64,000 bases of DNA from Wolfiporia cocos. Its lineage: Eukaryota > Basidiomycota > Agaricomycetes > Polyporales > Phaeolaceae. The position numbers were made by a program, and so were the translations under genes. The stretch's first letter is position 1; every line of letters begins with the position of its first letter. Below the pieces are notes generated by a model. That model was not told the origin of the DNA and made no database searches. It saw only the letters and a list, made by a program, of their open reading frames with translations. The DNA is taken from NCBI GenBank assembly GCA_029448655.1, contig JACCLO010000006.1, forward strand, positions 1,116,001-1,180,000. The letters are read 5' to 3'. Of the stretch, positions 11,305-24,494 are shown in pieces.

Positions 11305-13525
11305 ATGGGCAGACTCCTCAACTCCGTGCTCTGCGCCTTGCTCCTCTCCTCTCTGTCTGCCGCTGCGCCTACAGGCAGCGCAGCGGTCACTGGGACTGCT
11401 GTGCTGTCCGCGGCACCAGAGCAAGAGACGGTGGCGCACGCCAGTGATAACCCAAATGCCATTGAATGGAATGTTACCACCACTACCGAAACTGACATTG
11501 ACCCTCAACCTATCCGCGGTACTCTTGGTGCGCCTATCATGGCCCAGCAGAATATCCCCATTCAGCTTGAGAACCCTGACCTCCTCGCGCCCCCATCCAC
11601 CGACGCCGGAGACATGTAAGTTACAGTGCTCATATTGTCTTCTGTGATTTACTGACTTTCCCAAAGCCCAAACCTCAAATGGCCGTTCAGCATGAGCACC
11701 AACCGTATGCAAACCGGAGGCTGGGCAAGGCAACAGAATGGTATGTTGCTCAATAGCGCTTGAAATCGCAAATTAATAATCGCCCTATAGTCAATCAAAT
11801 GCCTATTGCTACGGGTGAGTTCCGGTTTGATCACGGTACGTATGAATAATGCTTACCGGTAATACAGCTATGGCTGGTGTAGACATGCGACTGGAAGCTG
11901 GCGCGATTCGGTAGGTCATACAAGACTGCGGATTAACACTTAGGCTGACTATCCGTTCTACAGTGAACTTCACTGGCATAAGACTTCCGAGGTAGGCTTG
12001 CTCTACGGTCCCATAACAATTGCTCACCTATATCATCGGCAGTGGGCATACGTTCTCAGTGTATGTGCTATTTATATTCAACTCGTAAGAGGCCTTGATC
12101 TGAAGCCTCGTGCGATAGGGATATATGCAAGTGACAGCGGTTGACACGGAGGGCCGAAACTTCCTCGGGACGGTCGTATGTATAGCTTGTCGATGCACGT
12201 TACCCGTTACTGAAAGCAAACTTCGCAGGGTCCAGGCGATCTCTGGTACTTCCCGCCTGGGATTCCCCACAGTCTGCAGGCCACGAACCAGACAGAAGAT
12301 GGTGCCGAGTTCCTGCTGGTGCGTTCAACTCTGATCTCCTGCAACGACGCACACCAATTGCACTCTAGGTCTTCGATAGTGGTGATTTCAGCGAAGACTC
12401 GACATTTTTGGTGAGATCTGAAATGTCCAAGCGATAGTCGGACGCTCACCATCTACAGTTAACGGACTGGCTAGCTCACACGCCCAAGGAGGCTCTGGCG
12501 AGAAACTTCGGCACGTCCATCTCTGCATTTGACAATATCCCCGCGGAACAGCTCTACATCTTCCCCAGTAGTATGTCCATGCATTGTTCTGATTTACCTA
12601 TGTTCTCACTTTGTAACAGCACCTCCCGATCCTAGTGCGCTCGTGCCCGAGGACCCGCAGGGACAAGTGCCCAACCCATATACGTACAAGCTCTCCGAAG
12701 TAACACCTACCACGCTCCCTGGAGGATCTGTGAGAATTGCGGACTCGTCCACGTTCCAAATATCAACAACAATCGCCGTCGCTGACGTCACTGTCGAGCC
12801 CGGAGGAATGAGGTTCGCATGCTAATTGACGTCCAGCGGCTGGGTTGCTGACTGCTTTACAGGGAGATGCACGTGAGTATACACGACAATACGCCAGTTG
12901 ATTAGACTTAACCAGAGAATCAGTGGCACCCAACTCAAGACGAGTGGACGTACTATATGTGAGTGCTGCTGCATCGGATGATTGTTATTGTGACTGACAC
13001 TGTTCCTTAAGCTCGGGAGCTGCGCGTGTGACCGTCTTCGCCTCAAGCAGTACGGCGCACACGTACAACTATCAGGTCAGTTGTCACTGTCTGTTTGCTA
13101 GATGGCCTTCAGCTGACGAACGCATGCAGGGAGGAGATATCGGATATGTCCCTGCATCATACGGTACATGCATAGTGATGGCATTGCCCTCCTGACTTGT
13201 GTTACTCATACAATCCCAGGACACTATATCGAGAACATCGGCAATGATACCCTTCATTTCCTGGAGATCTTTGACACCTGTAGGTAGCCACGCATGTCTG
13301 ATCATTTCATGTGCTGACTACATTGGATATTAGCAACATACCAGGACATCAGTCTCAACCAAGTAAGGGTATCGCACAAACGCTTTATGCGCCTATGCTG
13401 ACCAACGATATCAGTGGCTGGCGTTGACTCCAACATCGATGGTGCAAGCACATCTTGACCTGTCGGAGGATGCATTGCAGCACCTCAACAAGGTCAAGCA
13501 GGTCGTCGTTGCCGGGCCGAACTGA
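11305..13525 (+). CDS. Secreted oxalate decarboxylase (bicupin)
   Basis: Converts oxalate to formate and CO2 with Mn, controlling extracellular oxalate and pH during wood decay (family knowledge). A signal peptide is evident (MGRLLNSVLCALLLSSLSAA). The gene is split into many small exons, beginning 11305-11615, 11667-11740, 11791-11814, 11868-11910 and 11964-11991. Cupin domain 1 has GAIRELHWHKTSEWAYVLS with the metal-binding His-x-His and Glu, and FPPGIPHSLQ with the last His. Cupin domain 2 repeats this with GGMREMHWHPTQDEWTYYIS and SYGHYIEN. Between them, FDSGDFSEDSTFL matches the flexible lid; its Glu corresponds to the proton-donor residue that separates decarboxylase from oxidase activity. 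The protein ends at VKQVVVAGPN. All intron boundaries examined are GT-AG, and no disruption is seen. Confidence 0.95.
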
Positions 13526-14379
13526 CGGGGGTTACAGATTGTGATTGGGGTGTCTTTTTGGACATTGTTCATGATATCTGATAGAATACAATTGATGATT
13601 TTGATGACATCATTATGGACTTTGGGATCTTGGAGCGTGGAAGTGAGGGGACAGGTGATTGTGCTGAGGTTGCGGATAGGCTGCGGGAAGTCAGTTTTGC
13701 CTAATTCCGACAGAAAAGTGTCCAGCCCCTTGCCGCCTCAACTTCGGATAGGACGGAGCCAGAACGCAACCCGAGTTGGATTCTGAGACCGTACTTTCAC
13801 AACTGCGATCTATTATTATCCTGAGCCAATTTTTACTGGTTGGGCATTTGCGTAGTGACCGTATGAATGACCTGTGACCTACATGTCCGAAAGTTGAGAT
13901 CTTCTAGATCTAGACTGCTTCGTTTTGTTTTCTCAAGTAGGTCCGAAGGCCTAGGCCGTATTGATGAAAATTGAGGATTTATGCGCCCGTGACCTGCTGC
14001 TAGAACTGACATGAGAAATCTCTCGCGATCTGTCGGTTCTGGTTAAGCCTCGCTTCTACGGCAAGTTATATCAGGTTGTCTCGACAGTATGGCATCAGGA
14101 ACAATGTACGGATTGCGGACGGGTCAGGTGAGAATAATCAATCACGTGTGAATAATCGTTGTGTGCTCTAAGACGACCGACACAAGTCTTAAAAGCATAG
14201 ACCGTAGCATTCGGCGCAGAGGTAGAGCACATCTTATGTCTCGTGTCTCAAAGTGCTTGTGGTTACTATTCCCCAACTTGGCGCCTAGACGTGACAACGA
14301 TGCCAACTAATCGATGACATTTCCTCGGAAAGCTGAATAACTTGAGTCATGCGGACCTACTGCAATCTCAGTCAGCGAT
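13526..14379. other. Intergenic region
   Basis: This holds the 3' flank of the oxalate decarboxylase gene and the 3' flank of the minus-strand gene that follows. I see no gene, RNA or repeat in it. Confidence 0.5.
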
Positions 14380-15606
14380 TTACATGGTCATCGAAGAGCT
14401 CCTTCTCATGGATTGTATGGAACTCGAAGAAGTGAAGGGTACTAACCTATTGCCTCCGTCCTCTGTGATCTCCTGCTGATCCGATCCAACCACGTTATTC
14501 ACCACCCCAATGGTGCCATGATTATCCGAAGTGCTGGCGTTCGACGGCTCCATTGTGTTGTGAAAGCTTGACGAATCGAGGTGGATTCCGGGAGCGCAAT
14601 CGCCCTGGAAGCTACCGGCGGCCTGCTCGATGCCATCGTCGGTGATAGCAGGGGGAACTTCGCGGAAGGACTCGCCGGCGAAAGATCCCGAAGTTGGGTC
14701 CGATATGCTGAGCTCCGAGAAGAGGTCCTTGAGCTTGGGGAGGCATATCTTCACAGTACTGATCACACGCTTTTTCCGCACTTGCAAGCGCTGCACCAGC
14801 TTCTTGACGTCTTGAAATAGTTCGACGTCTGCGTCGACCAATCTGCGGAATCGCATGTTAAGATTGTCAAGAGAGTGTTGTATGTCAGTGTGCCTCACTT
14901 TGTAATCTCTTCGTCATCCAACTGTAATAGAAACCGTCCTGTCAGACGGTGCTGTTGTATCAGAGCTGATAATTTTTCTCCAGAGCACAACCTGAGTCTG
15001 CTGGTCTCCCTCATCAGTCTGGAGCAGGTCCATTCTGCGGGGTCCCGCTGACAATTTCGTGAAGGTGAGAAATATACATGGTTGATAAATATTACTCACG
15101 GTTTCCCCTGTCCAGAGTCGCTTGAAATACTTTGCACCTGTGATATTGTTACACGACTGTGGAACAGTCAACTGGGAAAACCAGGACATAGATGATATCG
15201 CCTCTTTGTGGTCATGGGCATGAGGTTCCGTATCCTTGCAGTCATGAGAACCGGCCGCGGATACAGGTTCCCCCCTCGGCGAGGATGGGCTCGCATTGTC
15301 TACCGGAGAGAGAGGCGTTTGATCGGCAGACATACGGCTTGTGCGAACATGGGGAAAATCAAGCCTTGTTTCTTTGATCATTGGCATACTCACTAGGATA
15401 TCACTAGGAAACTCTGAATCGTCCAGTAGAAAGTGACTTGAAGCTGCGCCGCCAACACCGCTATCGGGCCTGCAGTATGCTAGGAGGACAGCAACATGGG
15501 ACAGGCCAAGGCACACACGGTGATAGCTTAGGACGTCAGTGTCTCGCATTGTTCCTGTGGGTCCATATCCAGGTGCGCCACAGACATGATATGCATTCGA
15601 TGACAC
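14380..15606 (-). CDS. Unrecognised multi-exon protein
   Basis: Minus-strand exons give a hydrophilic protein with no domain I recognise. Visible exon parts in order are HFLLDDSEFPSDIL ending at a GTGAGT donor near 15398; a Ser/Pro/His-rich stretch (SPVDNASPSSPRGEPVSAAG); AGPRRMDLLQTDEGDQQTQV to SDRTVSIT; a 23-nt micro-exon LDDEEITK; and then LVDADVELFQDVKKLVQRLQ, which is probably helical. The C-terminus is Ser-rich (SIQSMRRSSSMTM). The true 5' end was not located and could lie beyond 15606; a segment near 15750-15690 (TDSEPLIVRRKGTRASKST) may be an upstream exon. Function unknown. Confidence 0.45.
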
Positions 15607-16683
15607 TTGTGCGGAGATTTTGGCCTGACGAAACTGCGAATGGCAAGCAGCGTCAGATACATCTTGTTAGAAGAACCTAATGGTGGATTTGGAGGCCCTT
15701 GTTCCTTTCCGTCGAACGATTAAGGGCTCGGAATCCGTCTTATTGACGCATCAGAACATGACTTTGAGAAGAGCCGCCACATTTGCCGCCCAACTACGCC
15801 GAGAGCACATGGCTGATTTCGTCCAGCCACGTGCCGCGATACCTCGCAAGAAGATGCACTTATGCTCAGCATACGCGGGATATCATAAGCTCTCTGTCTA
15901 CTCGTAATCACCTAACCAGAGGTATGACGGAGGGACTTGAGCATGATGCTAGACGTATACAGTGCTGTTGGCTGACAAGCTGCAGCGTAGCCGTATACCA
16001 ATAGATGAACTTACCAGCGATGGAGGTTCGTTTCATCAACTTCTTCAGTGAGACTCGCGAAGTGATCTGCATCTGATGCAACGTGACTGTGGATGCGTGC
16101 CTGATAATCTGGCCTGCGACTCATTGGTACTTATTAATTACCAGCCGCCCGAAGGCCATCATGCATCATAGATGACTTAATCTTTTGTCGATTATCTGCC
16201 GACTTCGGGGAGCCCAAAGCCGACTATGTTGCACTTAACTTACATAAGAAGGGCATTTGATCGATCTATCGTGAACCGATCGCAATGACGATATACAAGG
16301 ATATCATGTATTCAACGAGGCGCCGTTGGATCATATTCGCACAAGGGCGCGCCACGGCCACAGTCAGACAAGTCGGCATTATGCTGTAGACTGTCGAACA
16401 GACAGTGCCCTCGATATTCAGTCACAAATATTATACTTACCTCGTATGTCTGATCGGCCCCGCTCATTTAGATCACGACTGGACGATAAGTGGATTCCAC
16501 ATAGCCAGCCGCGCTGCAAACAGGTTCTCCATCGCCCAGAATATGAGGCGGGTCTCAGTTATGTTGGAAATGCGGCTGGTCTTGAGTCAGCTCCTCGTCA
16601 TATAAAGTCTCCCAGGTTAGCCCGTCAGCACCTCTTCAATCTTGTTCACCGACCATCAAGACGCTGTAACCTCAAGCATCGTC
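15607..16683. other. Intergenic region
   Basis: Its left part may contain 5' exons of the minus-strand gene ending at 14380. The remainder shows only short, domain-free open frames. Confidence 0.4.
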
Positions 16684-18245
16684 ATGTCTTCGATCAGCAA
16701 GATCCTCGCGTATATTACTGAACTTCTCTATGTTCTCTGGGCGTGTGTCTCGGTCCTCAAGGGTGTCCCTGCCGAGCCCGATGTGGAGGCCGTCGTAGTC
16801 CCATACGCCCCTCTCGACCTCTCGTCACCTGCGCGCAGTCAGGAATCAGGTATCGTTTCACCTCGAACCTCACCTCAGAATAACCAGGCCAATGGACCAG
16901 GTGAGCGTTCAAGTGCGCTTGCCTCTGGCCTCTGCCAACAGCTAACATCTCTGCAGATGCATCGTTGCCGTCACAGGCTGCTACCCCTTGCCTGTCTTCG
17001 GCAAGCTCGTCAGCCGCATCAAGTTCGCCGCCGGAAACACTCAACGTTTCGACAACGGTCTCCCTCACCGATGCTGTGGGGGTGTCCCAGATCATCATAT
17101 CTCCTGGGAACACAGAATATAATAGGGTCAGTGCGCAGTCTGAGATCGTGCTAGACGCATACCTGAGTGCCCTGAAACTGCAGGCGCTTCCCTGCAAGAG
17201 GCCTTCGCCAGCCACACGAATTTTGATCTCAACCAACTATACTCCATCACTGTCATCCTCCACTCACTCCGTCATTCCGTCTCCGCAAGATACTACCTCT
17301 GGACCTTTCGGAACCAGAGGGGATTCCTACTATGCCGACGATGCCCTCCCCAGCCCCAACGTGCTTGCCAGCCTCTACGACTTCTCCATGTACGACACCA
17401 TCTCACACCACAAACGATCCAGTCAACTCACCAGGGCAAACAAGAAGAACGATACCACCTGTGTTACCCTCACCCACGTCATCGAGAGTGAGGATCCCAC
17501 AGGCCGTGCCGTCCAACTACCAGAGACGAACGAAATCGGCACCTTGCCATTATCCACGAACACTCAGTGCCACCCCACAATCACCACCACCGAGCGCGTG
17601 CAGCACTCCGAATCCCCTGCAGAACGCGTCCGTCCCGTCAGCACACTGCGCACTCTCCTTCTCCCCCAGGAGGTCGCCAGAAGAAACTCCGCAGAATCCC
17701 GCTCCTCCCCCAGCCGCGGCCCTCGCCCCCTCCTGTTGCCGCTCCAAGTCGCCAAACGCGCATCAACCGCATCGATCTCCTCATTGTCATCCGTTTCTAT
17801 CATCCCCCCCACCCGACCTTACTACACAACGAGGACCTCCAACAGGCCCTCGGCGTCCTGGATGCCATACTCCTCGAAACATCACGACTTGTGCAAGGAG
17901 CCAAGCGCCACGGAGAAGAGGCGTTCGCTCGACCAGATAATCTCGCTTCTGGACGCATCCGGGATCACCGGGCCTGCTGGCGGTTCCGCTGATTTGGGAA
18001 GCACCGCCACTGTTACCTCGCACGTGGGTCCAGCCGACCCGATCTGCAAGTCAGCCTCGCGGCTCGCGGGCTCACAGGCGAACCGCAACCAGGGCGTCGG
18101 TAGCGGCCCCGCGACGGACAGCAGATTGACGCGTCAGATAGAGGAGATTATCAAGCTCCTGGGAGACGGTGGACAGGCACCGCAGACCGGGAACCTCAAC
18201 GAGCCGCACGACGACGTCGAGGGCACATGCATATACGCTATCTAG
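16684..18245 (+). CDS. Ser/Pro/Thr-rich protein of unknown function with an N-terminal hydrophobic helix
   Basis: Two exons (16684-16900 and 16957-18245) join in phase to give 501 aa. The first 25 residues (MSSISKILAYITELLYVLWA and on) form a hydrophobic helix, which could be a signal anchor. The remainder is disordered, dominated by Ser, Thr, Pro and Arg. It contains an imperfect internal repeat: RTLLLPQEVARRNSAESRSS is followed by RPLLLPLQVAKRASTASISS. Two similar short helices also recur, RRSLDQIISLLDASG and RLTRQIEEIIKLLGDGG. These repeats support real coding selection. No enzymatic domain is recognised. The start at 16642 is an alternative, but the Met at 16684 sits directly before the hydrophobic segment. 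Confidence 0.6.
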
Positions 18246-18891
18246 GCTCGTGCGTTCGAGGTCTCCCTTCCAAACAGACATTGACAGTGGTTCGGTGTGT
18301 CATTATTTTCAGGCTATGAATAACGAGAACCGGACTGGCCGCTCACCTTCGCGAGGCTGTACTCCGTACTTCGCTAAATTGCGCCAAGTCTTTCGTGCTT
18401 CCTCGGCCTTCACATCGCTCTTCTCAAGGTCTCTTAACTCGTTGCTGCGGTTGTCCACGATCGCCCTGTACAATCTTCCGAAAGCCCTTGCATCTCGCAC
18501 AGCCAAGGGTCCCGCTCCGTCTACCTCCGCCTAGGTCTTGGCACAATTCTCACCTCGCACAATCAAGGCACAACTTCTCGTCCTACCAACTGCTCCGAGG
18601 TACAAGATATATTGGACGCACCTCAGACCGCGGGGCCCGAACGCTTCCTTCAACACTTACAACTCCGTCTTCTTGCATTGTCTTGGCTTGCTTGAGTACT
18701 ACCGACTGCCTCTGCTTCTGTTCCGGATGATCTGTTTTCCCGTATAGCTGCTGCTCTGTTCTGAGATCCCATGATTCGATACGAATCTGTCGCCTGGTCT
18801 ATCGTGTTTCCGAATTCTACTCTGGATGTTCTGCAATCTACCTGGATATCTACTGTCGTCAATCTCACACCGATCGTCCCGAGTGTCTACA
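18246..18891. other. Intergenic region between convergent genes
   Basis: The 3' flanks of two convergent genes meet here. No further gene is seen. Confidence 0.5.
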
Positions 18892-20176
18892 TCATTGATG
18901 ACGCCTGATAAAGTCTGACACGAGCATCCTGAACTCATTAGGCCTTAATCGTGAATCACTGATCAGCACTATTCTCACGCATAAGGATCGGACTTACTTC
19001 TCGGCATGCACTGAACAACATCGGTTCAGCTATTACGTTGTGACAGGGAATTTGACACATACCCCAATGTCCTGTGTCCAACGTCTCTAGAGTTGACTTG
19101 GGGAAGAATTGCTTTGCGATAGGCACATTCCTGTCATTGATGTACCTAGTGGAAATGAGATGATTTCCAGACTGTCCTTGATAATCAGTGAAATACCTGC
19201 TCTTCGCTCCCTTAATGAACAAGGTATCCCCTTCCCAGATTCGCTCACCCGGCTCGTACGGGAAAGAGCCTATTTCTGGGATGCTGTCACCGATGATGTG
19301 AAGTGGCACCTGGAACTGTAATGGCCCATGGTGGGAATGCTGCGGTCTTAGATTCGTGAGGAGGAATGCGCGCGTCATGGGGTCCTGTGTGTTCCCTTAG
19401 CTACTGCGCAATGCGTTATTTGCGCCCGAATGAGGACGAACCTTCTCATAGGGTGTAAGAAGTTTCTGCGCCTCTTGACGCGTGGAAACTTTGCTGGCCT
19501 CGATTTTGCGCAGCGCTTCGACGTAGCCATTGAACTCCGGGGAAAGTGGACCCTTGCTTGGGGCAATATCTGCCACAATTAGATGGCGCAACAAACCGGA
19601 GGGCAAGTCGGGGCTAAGCGCGGCCGCCATTGCGACTTTCCCGCCCCTGCGCTCGGCTTCAATGACGGCGAGACACTAAGTCCAATATGGCGCGCACATT
19701 GAATGTCCTAGGAGCGAAACGTTTGCGAGCGAATGTTTGTGCAGAAAGTGGAGAACGTCAACGGCCATTGCGGAGTAGGTCATAGGCTCAGCATGAGGGG
19801 ATATTCCGTGGTTTCGCAAGTCCTGACCAGAATTTCAGTTTTGCTAGCATTGCAAGCGTGAGAGTGTGTCCCCACTAAGCAATATATAGGCCTGTCCAAA
19901 TCTCGCAAGAATGCCTTGGAAAGCGACTGCCAATTTCGCTTCATTCCACTGTAAGCTTAATTAGTCACCACTACACCGCCATCGCAGTTGTGGCGCTCAC
20001 AAAAGGCCGTGCAGTATTACTAGCGGTTGGTCGGTCGCATTGCCGTTGGGAGGTACCAGTTTGTCATACGCAAGAGGAACGGGTGCAATCGACGACACGA
20101 AACGTCGAGCAGAAGGTCGCGCTATATTTCGTGCTACGGCAACGGCAGCGGACCGGGCGGGATGCAGAAAGCTCAT
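18892..20176 (-). CDS. Mitochondrial alpha/beta hydrolase (ABHD11/Imo32-type)
   Basis: The protein starts at 20176 with a presequence-like N-terminus (MSFLHPARSAAVAVARNIAR) and enters the hydrolase fold at PLVILHGLL (oxyanion loop HG). The nucleophile elbow GHSMGGKVAMAAAL is created by splicing from about 19700 to 19640. The next block is LLRHLIVADIAPSKGPLS, typical of the ABHD11/YbfF group. The exon ending at about 19080 contains LFIKGAKSRYFTDY (acid region) and the catalytic His in TLDTGHW. Two further introns lead to VHAEKPNEFRMLVSDFIRRH and the stop. Catalytic Ser and His are visible; the Asp is probably in the DIAPSK or neighbouring loop. Fungal relatives include Imo32 and ethanol acetyltransferase Eat1, so hydrolase or acyltransferase activity is possible. 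The presequence argues for the matrix. Confidence 0.85.
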
Positions 20177-22965
20177 GTGAGCACAGACCCTTGAACTGAT
20201 CAATGGCCGAGACGAGACGGAGAACGGTCGAGGACAACTTGAGATGACTTCACGAGGCGGTGCATAGATTCGAACTGAGATCCAGCACGTGGCTTTCAAA
20301 TGCCGCGACGATCAGATTGATTGAATCGAGTGGGCCCTCCTTGGACAGACTGGTCAGCGTTCGCACCCGAAACATGAGAATGACCAGTGTCACGGTATCA
20401 TAGTCTTGCAATTGAATGACGGCGAAGACTCGGCGACTCGCTGAGCGCGTACAATTGATTGTGCCGTGGAACGAAACCAGCTTGAAATAGTTAGATTCAA
20501 CAGTGCATGATGCGCACTAATACTCACAGATGAGCCTTGGCCGATTCAGAGAGTCATACCTGCTTCTACAGAACTACAAGGTATGTGCATATGTTGTTCC
20601 TGTAGTTGTTCTCGAACAGGCGTAACGGGAACAGTTTATGTCAGCTTAGCGGCATTGGAGCATCGTGGGCGCAAAGCGATCGGAATTATGCATCAGCAGT
20701 AGAATATTAAACATGTCAGTTTCTCGCTCAGACATGGCCGTCGAGTGTCAACCATACTGCAGAATGCAGAACCAGCTTAATTCAGATCTGTGGCTGACCC
20801 GTGGGCGCTTGCTAGTAGATAATATATAGGCGCTAGCACGTGACAAAATGCCTGCCCTGAACTTGTCTGCTCAAAAATCTTTCGCCGGGAATTCTTCTGC
20901 GCGCGACATCCATCCAGGGTACTTCCTCGCTGCTGCGTGCGATCATGAATGGTGAGTATATGGATTCAACTCTCAGTTCTGACGGTTCCTTGCGCGACTG
21001 GATGATACATCACGTTTACCTCGAGTGTCTCGCTATTTACCATGGCGTTGATGCGATGCTTCAGAGAATCATTGTCATAGTTACACTGATCGGTTTCGTG
21101 TCTTCACATTTCGTCGACGCATATGCTGACTGGCTTCTAGTTCGTGTTTGAACAGCCAAACAGTGTGCGACTAACTGAGTTGTGGATCGGGTAAGTCAAT
21201 CGTCTGATCTGTGCACTTCGTTTCCTGCACCTCGAAGTGATGATCAAACGTCATTCAAACTAGAGTATCTGAGAGCTTTCAGCTCGATGCTTTTACTTTT
21301 ATCTGTCAATCCCCTGATCATTCCTGCATGACTTCCCGTCCCTTCACGATATCCCGCTAACATCACCTTCACATAGGTTTCAACTTGTTTACGCCTCGTC
21401 GATTTATATATCTACGCTATGTCGCTTTAGAATGTTTGACATCATAGGTGAGCCATGATCCCGTTCGTCCTGCCGGGATGTTACAAATGGAGTTACCGCC
21501 TGATGCTTGTCCTCGGACATTCAATTTGACGACAATTCCACGGCTGTTTTTTCACATTCTGAGCTCATCATCTGCTTGGTTTCTCGTGATGCTTACCTTC
21601 CGCCTTCAGGTACATCTCTTCCTCGTGCTGGGGCCTACGGTGCCTGTGCGCACGAGCGATGGTCCCCATGTCCCGTGAGTACGTGTTTCACTTGCGCCTT
21701 ACTTCATGATGCTCCATTACGACGGTCTTCGTACTATCACTGCCGAAAGTGCCCGCTCAGCTCAATTTATCCGGGCAACCCCCTCTGATCCTTCACATTA
21801 GTTCGCGAGTGTGTTGTGAACGTTCAGCTGACTTCATTTCTTTTCAGGTAGATTGGACGGCGCCATATTTGCTCTATCAGATACCTTAACGATTCTAACG
21901 ATCTCATGAGGTGAGTATGGATGGCACCATCCGTTGTGCTCGAGTAGTCTCTGTTGCGATGAAAAGTATTAAAAATCATCAACTAGAAGCTGTTTATGAG
22001 CTTCGGCATTGATTCCAACACACCTTACTGAACTCATCTTGGACATTCCATCTCATATACTAACTCGTCGTTATAGGATTCCCTTCGCCGGTTTCCTGCA
22101 CGGGCTCGCAATTAAGTTTTCACTGAAGCTCAATATTAGGGCATAGGGTGCGTCTATCTTTCGCCATGTATCTACTTGGACCCAATATATTTTCTGCGTT
22201 ATTCATCGTATATCACTGTCGGGGCAACCCTGGGGATGTTCGATAAACGCGGCGACAACGCACGTATACCGTCGGAAGGCGCCATATTATATAGCTATTA
22301 ATATTCGTACTTGTCCTGCTGGACGAGTGTAGCGCTCTGTTGTTTCGCACATTAATTTTGCGTCCAGCCTCGTTGAGCTGAATGAAGTCTATGCAACGGT
22401 TGTAATGTCCTGTCATCGTACCGAGCACAAGTTCTTCAGACGTTCCTACGCCAGAGAATGACCGATATTGGGTTGCATTAGTCGTCTTCGGCGGTCTATC
22501 GCCTGGACCAGTCCCTGGTATCGGACGTTCCGTGACCAATACACTAGCCTGACTATCGACGACCGCGCGCGAGGCCTTTTACTCCTTGGTGACCGATTCT
22601 CGTCCTTCGCACAATAGCTGGAGTATACATTCACTATCCGATAAGCTATAGAATAGATGGAGTACCAGAAGCACGATTGGGATCTTCGCGCGTTGATCTT
22701 CGCACTCGCCACATTGAGTCCGTTGAATGACGCCTCAAGGCCTCAAGCTCAAGCCTCAGCGCTGCCTCAGGCCTCAAGCGCTCTTCGTCGAGCCATCAAG
22801 CTGCCGACAGCCTATATGTCCGGCTCGCCGTTAAGAGAATGCCGATGAAGGCCTAAGTCGGCGACGCTCAACCATAACAGAGGTAATGAGTATGGCTAGA
22901 AACCTTTGCAACTCCTTGAACCCAAATCTCCGTCGGTGCTCCCAACCAGTCTTCCCCAAATTGTC
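20177..22965. other. Gene-poor region
   Basis: Nearly 2.8 kb without a recognisable gene. Open frames are short and carry no domains, and the sequence is of mixed composition. Apart from a short GCCTCAAG-type repeat near 22.75 kb I see no structured element. It may be eroded transposon DNA, but no terminal repeats are visible. Confidence 0.45.
22730..22783. repeat. Short imperfect GCCTCAAG repeat
   Basis: Variants of GCCTCAAG/GCCTCAGG occur about five to six times in some 55 bp. It looks like an imperfect tandem repeat of simple sequence. Confidence 0.6.
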
Positions 22966-23504
22966 ATGAGGATAATATTCGCTCCTGCGCTCGCCGTCTG
23001 CCTTCGCCACCACATATACGAGAACTCGGGACAGTACGTACTAGGAGGCAAACCTGTCTCTCAGTCGTATTGCTTGTTCTACGGGCCTACATGGCCTTGA
23101 AACGAAGGGTAAGCTGCGCTCCGCCGCATACCCACGAGTGCCAGATAATGATCTTACAAAACACCCGGGCTACACCATCCCGGGACCTCACCGAACTTCC
23201 CCTGCCTGGAAAGTGCGGGTGCAATCACCGGTGAGAAATGTCGCGGGACTGAAGCATGAACACGACTCGCCTCTTTCTCTTGATCCGGGGCACCCCAGGC
23301 TGGAACACGTCCAGCTGTGGCCCGTTCTGGGAACTGACATACGACGGGGACAACAGAAATATCCTGCGATTGACACTAGCCCTGTTAGGTGGGTTTAACA
23401 CCGCGGCGGATGCAATGGCGGTGCTCAGTTCGAATAGCGATGGATTCTCTGCGGGCTCGGTAACCGCCGCGGCGGTTCAGGTCGCTGACTCAGTCTCAGC
23501 ACGG
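22966..23504 (+). pseudogene. Decayed cerato-platanin copy
   Basis: This is a broken paralogue of the intact gene at 24495. The start resembles a secretion signal (MRIIFAPALAVCL), then HHIYENSGQ. After a +1 shift and an in-frame TAG comes LSRIACSTGLHGLETKG, which aligns without gaps to the first-exon end of the intact copy, including the GTAAGC donor at about 23108. A degenerate second exon follows near 23166 (CTACACC...CCGAACTTCCC). The third exon reads GWNTSSCGPFWELTYDGDNR and then GGFNTAADAMAVLSSNSDG to about 23504. The third conserved cysteine (CGSC in the intact gene) is lost (CGPF), and the terminal Cys-Gly is absent. The combination of a frameshift, a stop and lost cysteines marks a pseudogene. 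Confidence 0.8.
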
Positions 23505-24396
23505 AATGCCTTGATGGAGTTGTGTAAAGCCGTTTTCGACATATTAATTCCCATCCGAAGGGTGATATATTGTCACTTCCTGCGAGTCGGTTAGACCGCG
23601 CTTGATGTTCAGAGGCTGAAAGGTCGCCAGTCAACACAGCGGCGTCGTTCTTGTGCCACACGTTAGTCATGGTGGGAGTTGACCGTCTGCACGAGGTACA
23701 CTCGGTGATGCATATGACCACGAGCCAAGGTAAAAGCCAGCTCAATACAGTATCGGCACTTGGCAGGCCATGTACGTGGGATGTGCCTGAGTCCAGAGGT
23801 CGGCCCGATCGGTGTAGCCGGGCGAGTTAGTAGTCTCGATTGAGTCGGTGTGCGGTTGAGTATGCCGATCAGTGAGAGCTGGCTCACTGAGTCAGAAGAG
23901 GTCCGAAAGGCTGGAGACAATCCGACATTATGCCTAGTAGCGGGCAATAGATGCCCGCCTAGAGCGTCAACATAATGCCCCATGACCGGGACGCCCAAGC
24001 ATATTCAACGCCTAGTTCGATTGTGACGACGATCGAGCGGGGCGGGGCGGGTTGTGGCACAGGCTGGTCAGAAGAATGATTTCACGAGGTTCTTGCAGCC
24101 AGATACTAGCTCTCTGGAGTTTGTGTTCCGTTTACGGTCGTAAATGGGAAAGTGGCACCTAAGGAGAATGCTGTGACTCGCGGACCTCATTTTTCAGCAC
24201 TCGTCGGCGTGGCGCTCCCGGTCATTCCGATGGACGGATAATTCGCAAGGCATCTGACAGCTCAAACCCCCGCTGGATGTGTTACACCTGTCGCGCTGAT
24301 CCAAGACTGCTTGGAAGCGGGGGTGAATGTCCGTGCGTTGGGCTATCTGTGGCCGGATGAGCTATGTCGTTGTGCGCCAACTGATGTCATGGTCAG
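23505..24396. other. Intergenic region between cerato-platanin copies
   Basis: This contains the upstream region of the intact cerato-platanin gene. No gene or RNA is seen. Confidence 0.5.
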
Positions 24397-24402
24397 TATA
24401 AA
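24397..24402 (+). promoter_or_regulatory. TATA box of the cerato-platanin gene
   Basis: TATAAA lies 98 bp before the ATG at 24495, inside the usual fungal range. Confidence 0.5.
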
Positions 24403-24494
24403 GAGGATGCTGGGCAGAGGCAAAGAACCAACTAACATTGCAGAGACATTCTTCAGAGCAGCTCTTCTCACAGAGACAACATCTGATCATTGAT

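Noticed and set aside
20250..20300. Possible tRNA 3' end (GATTCGAAC)
   Set aside because: No complementary acceptor stem or D-arm within 120 bp on either strand.
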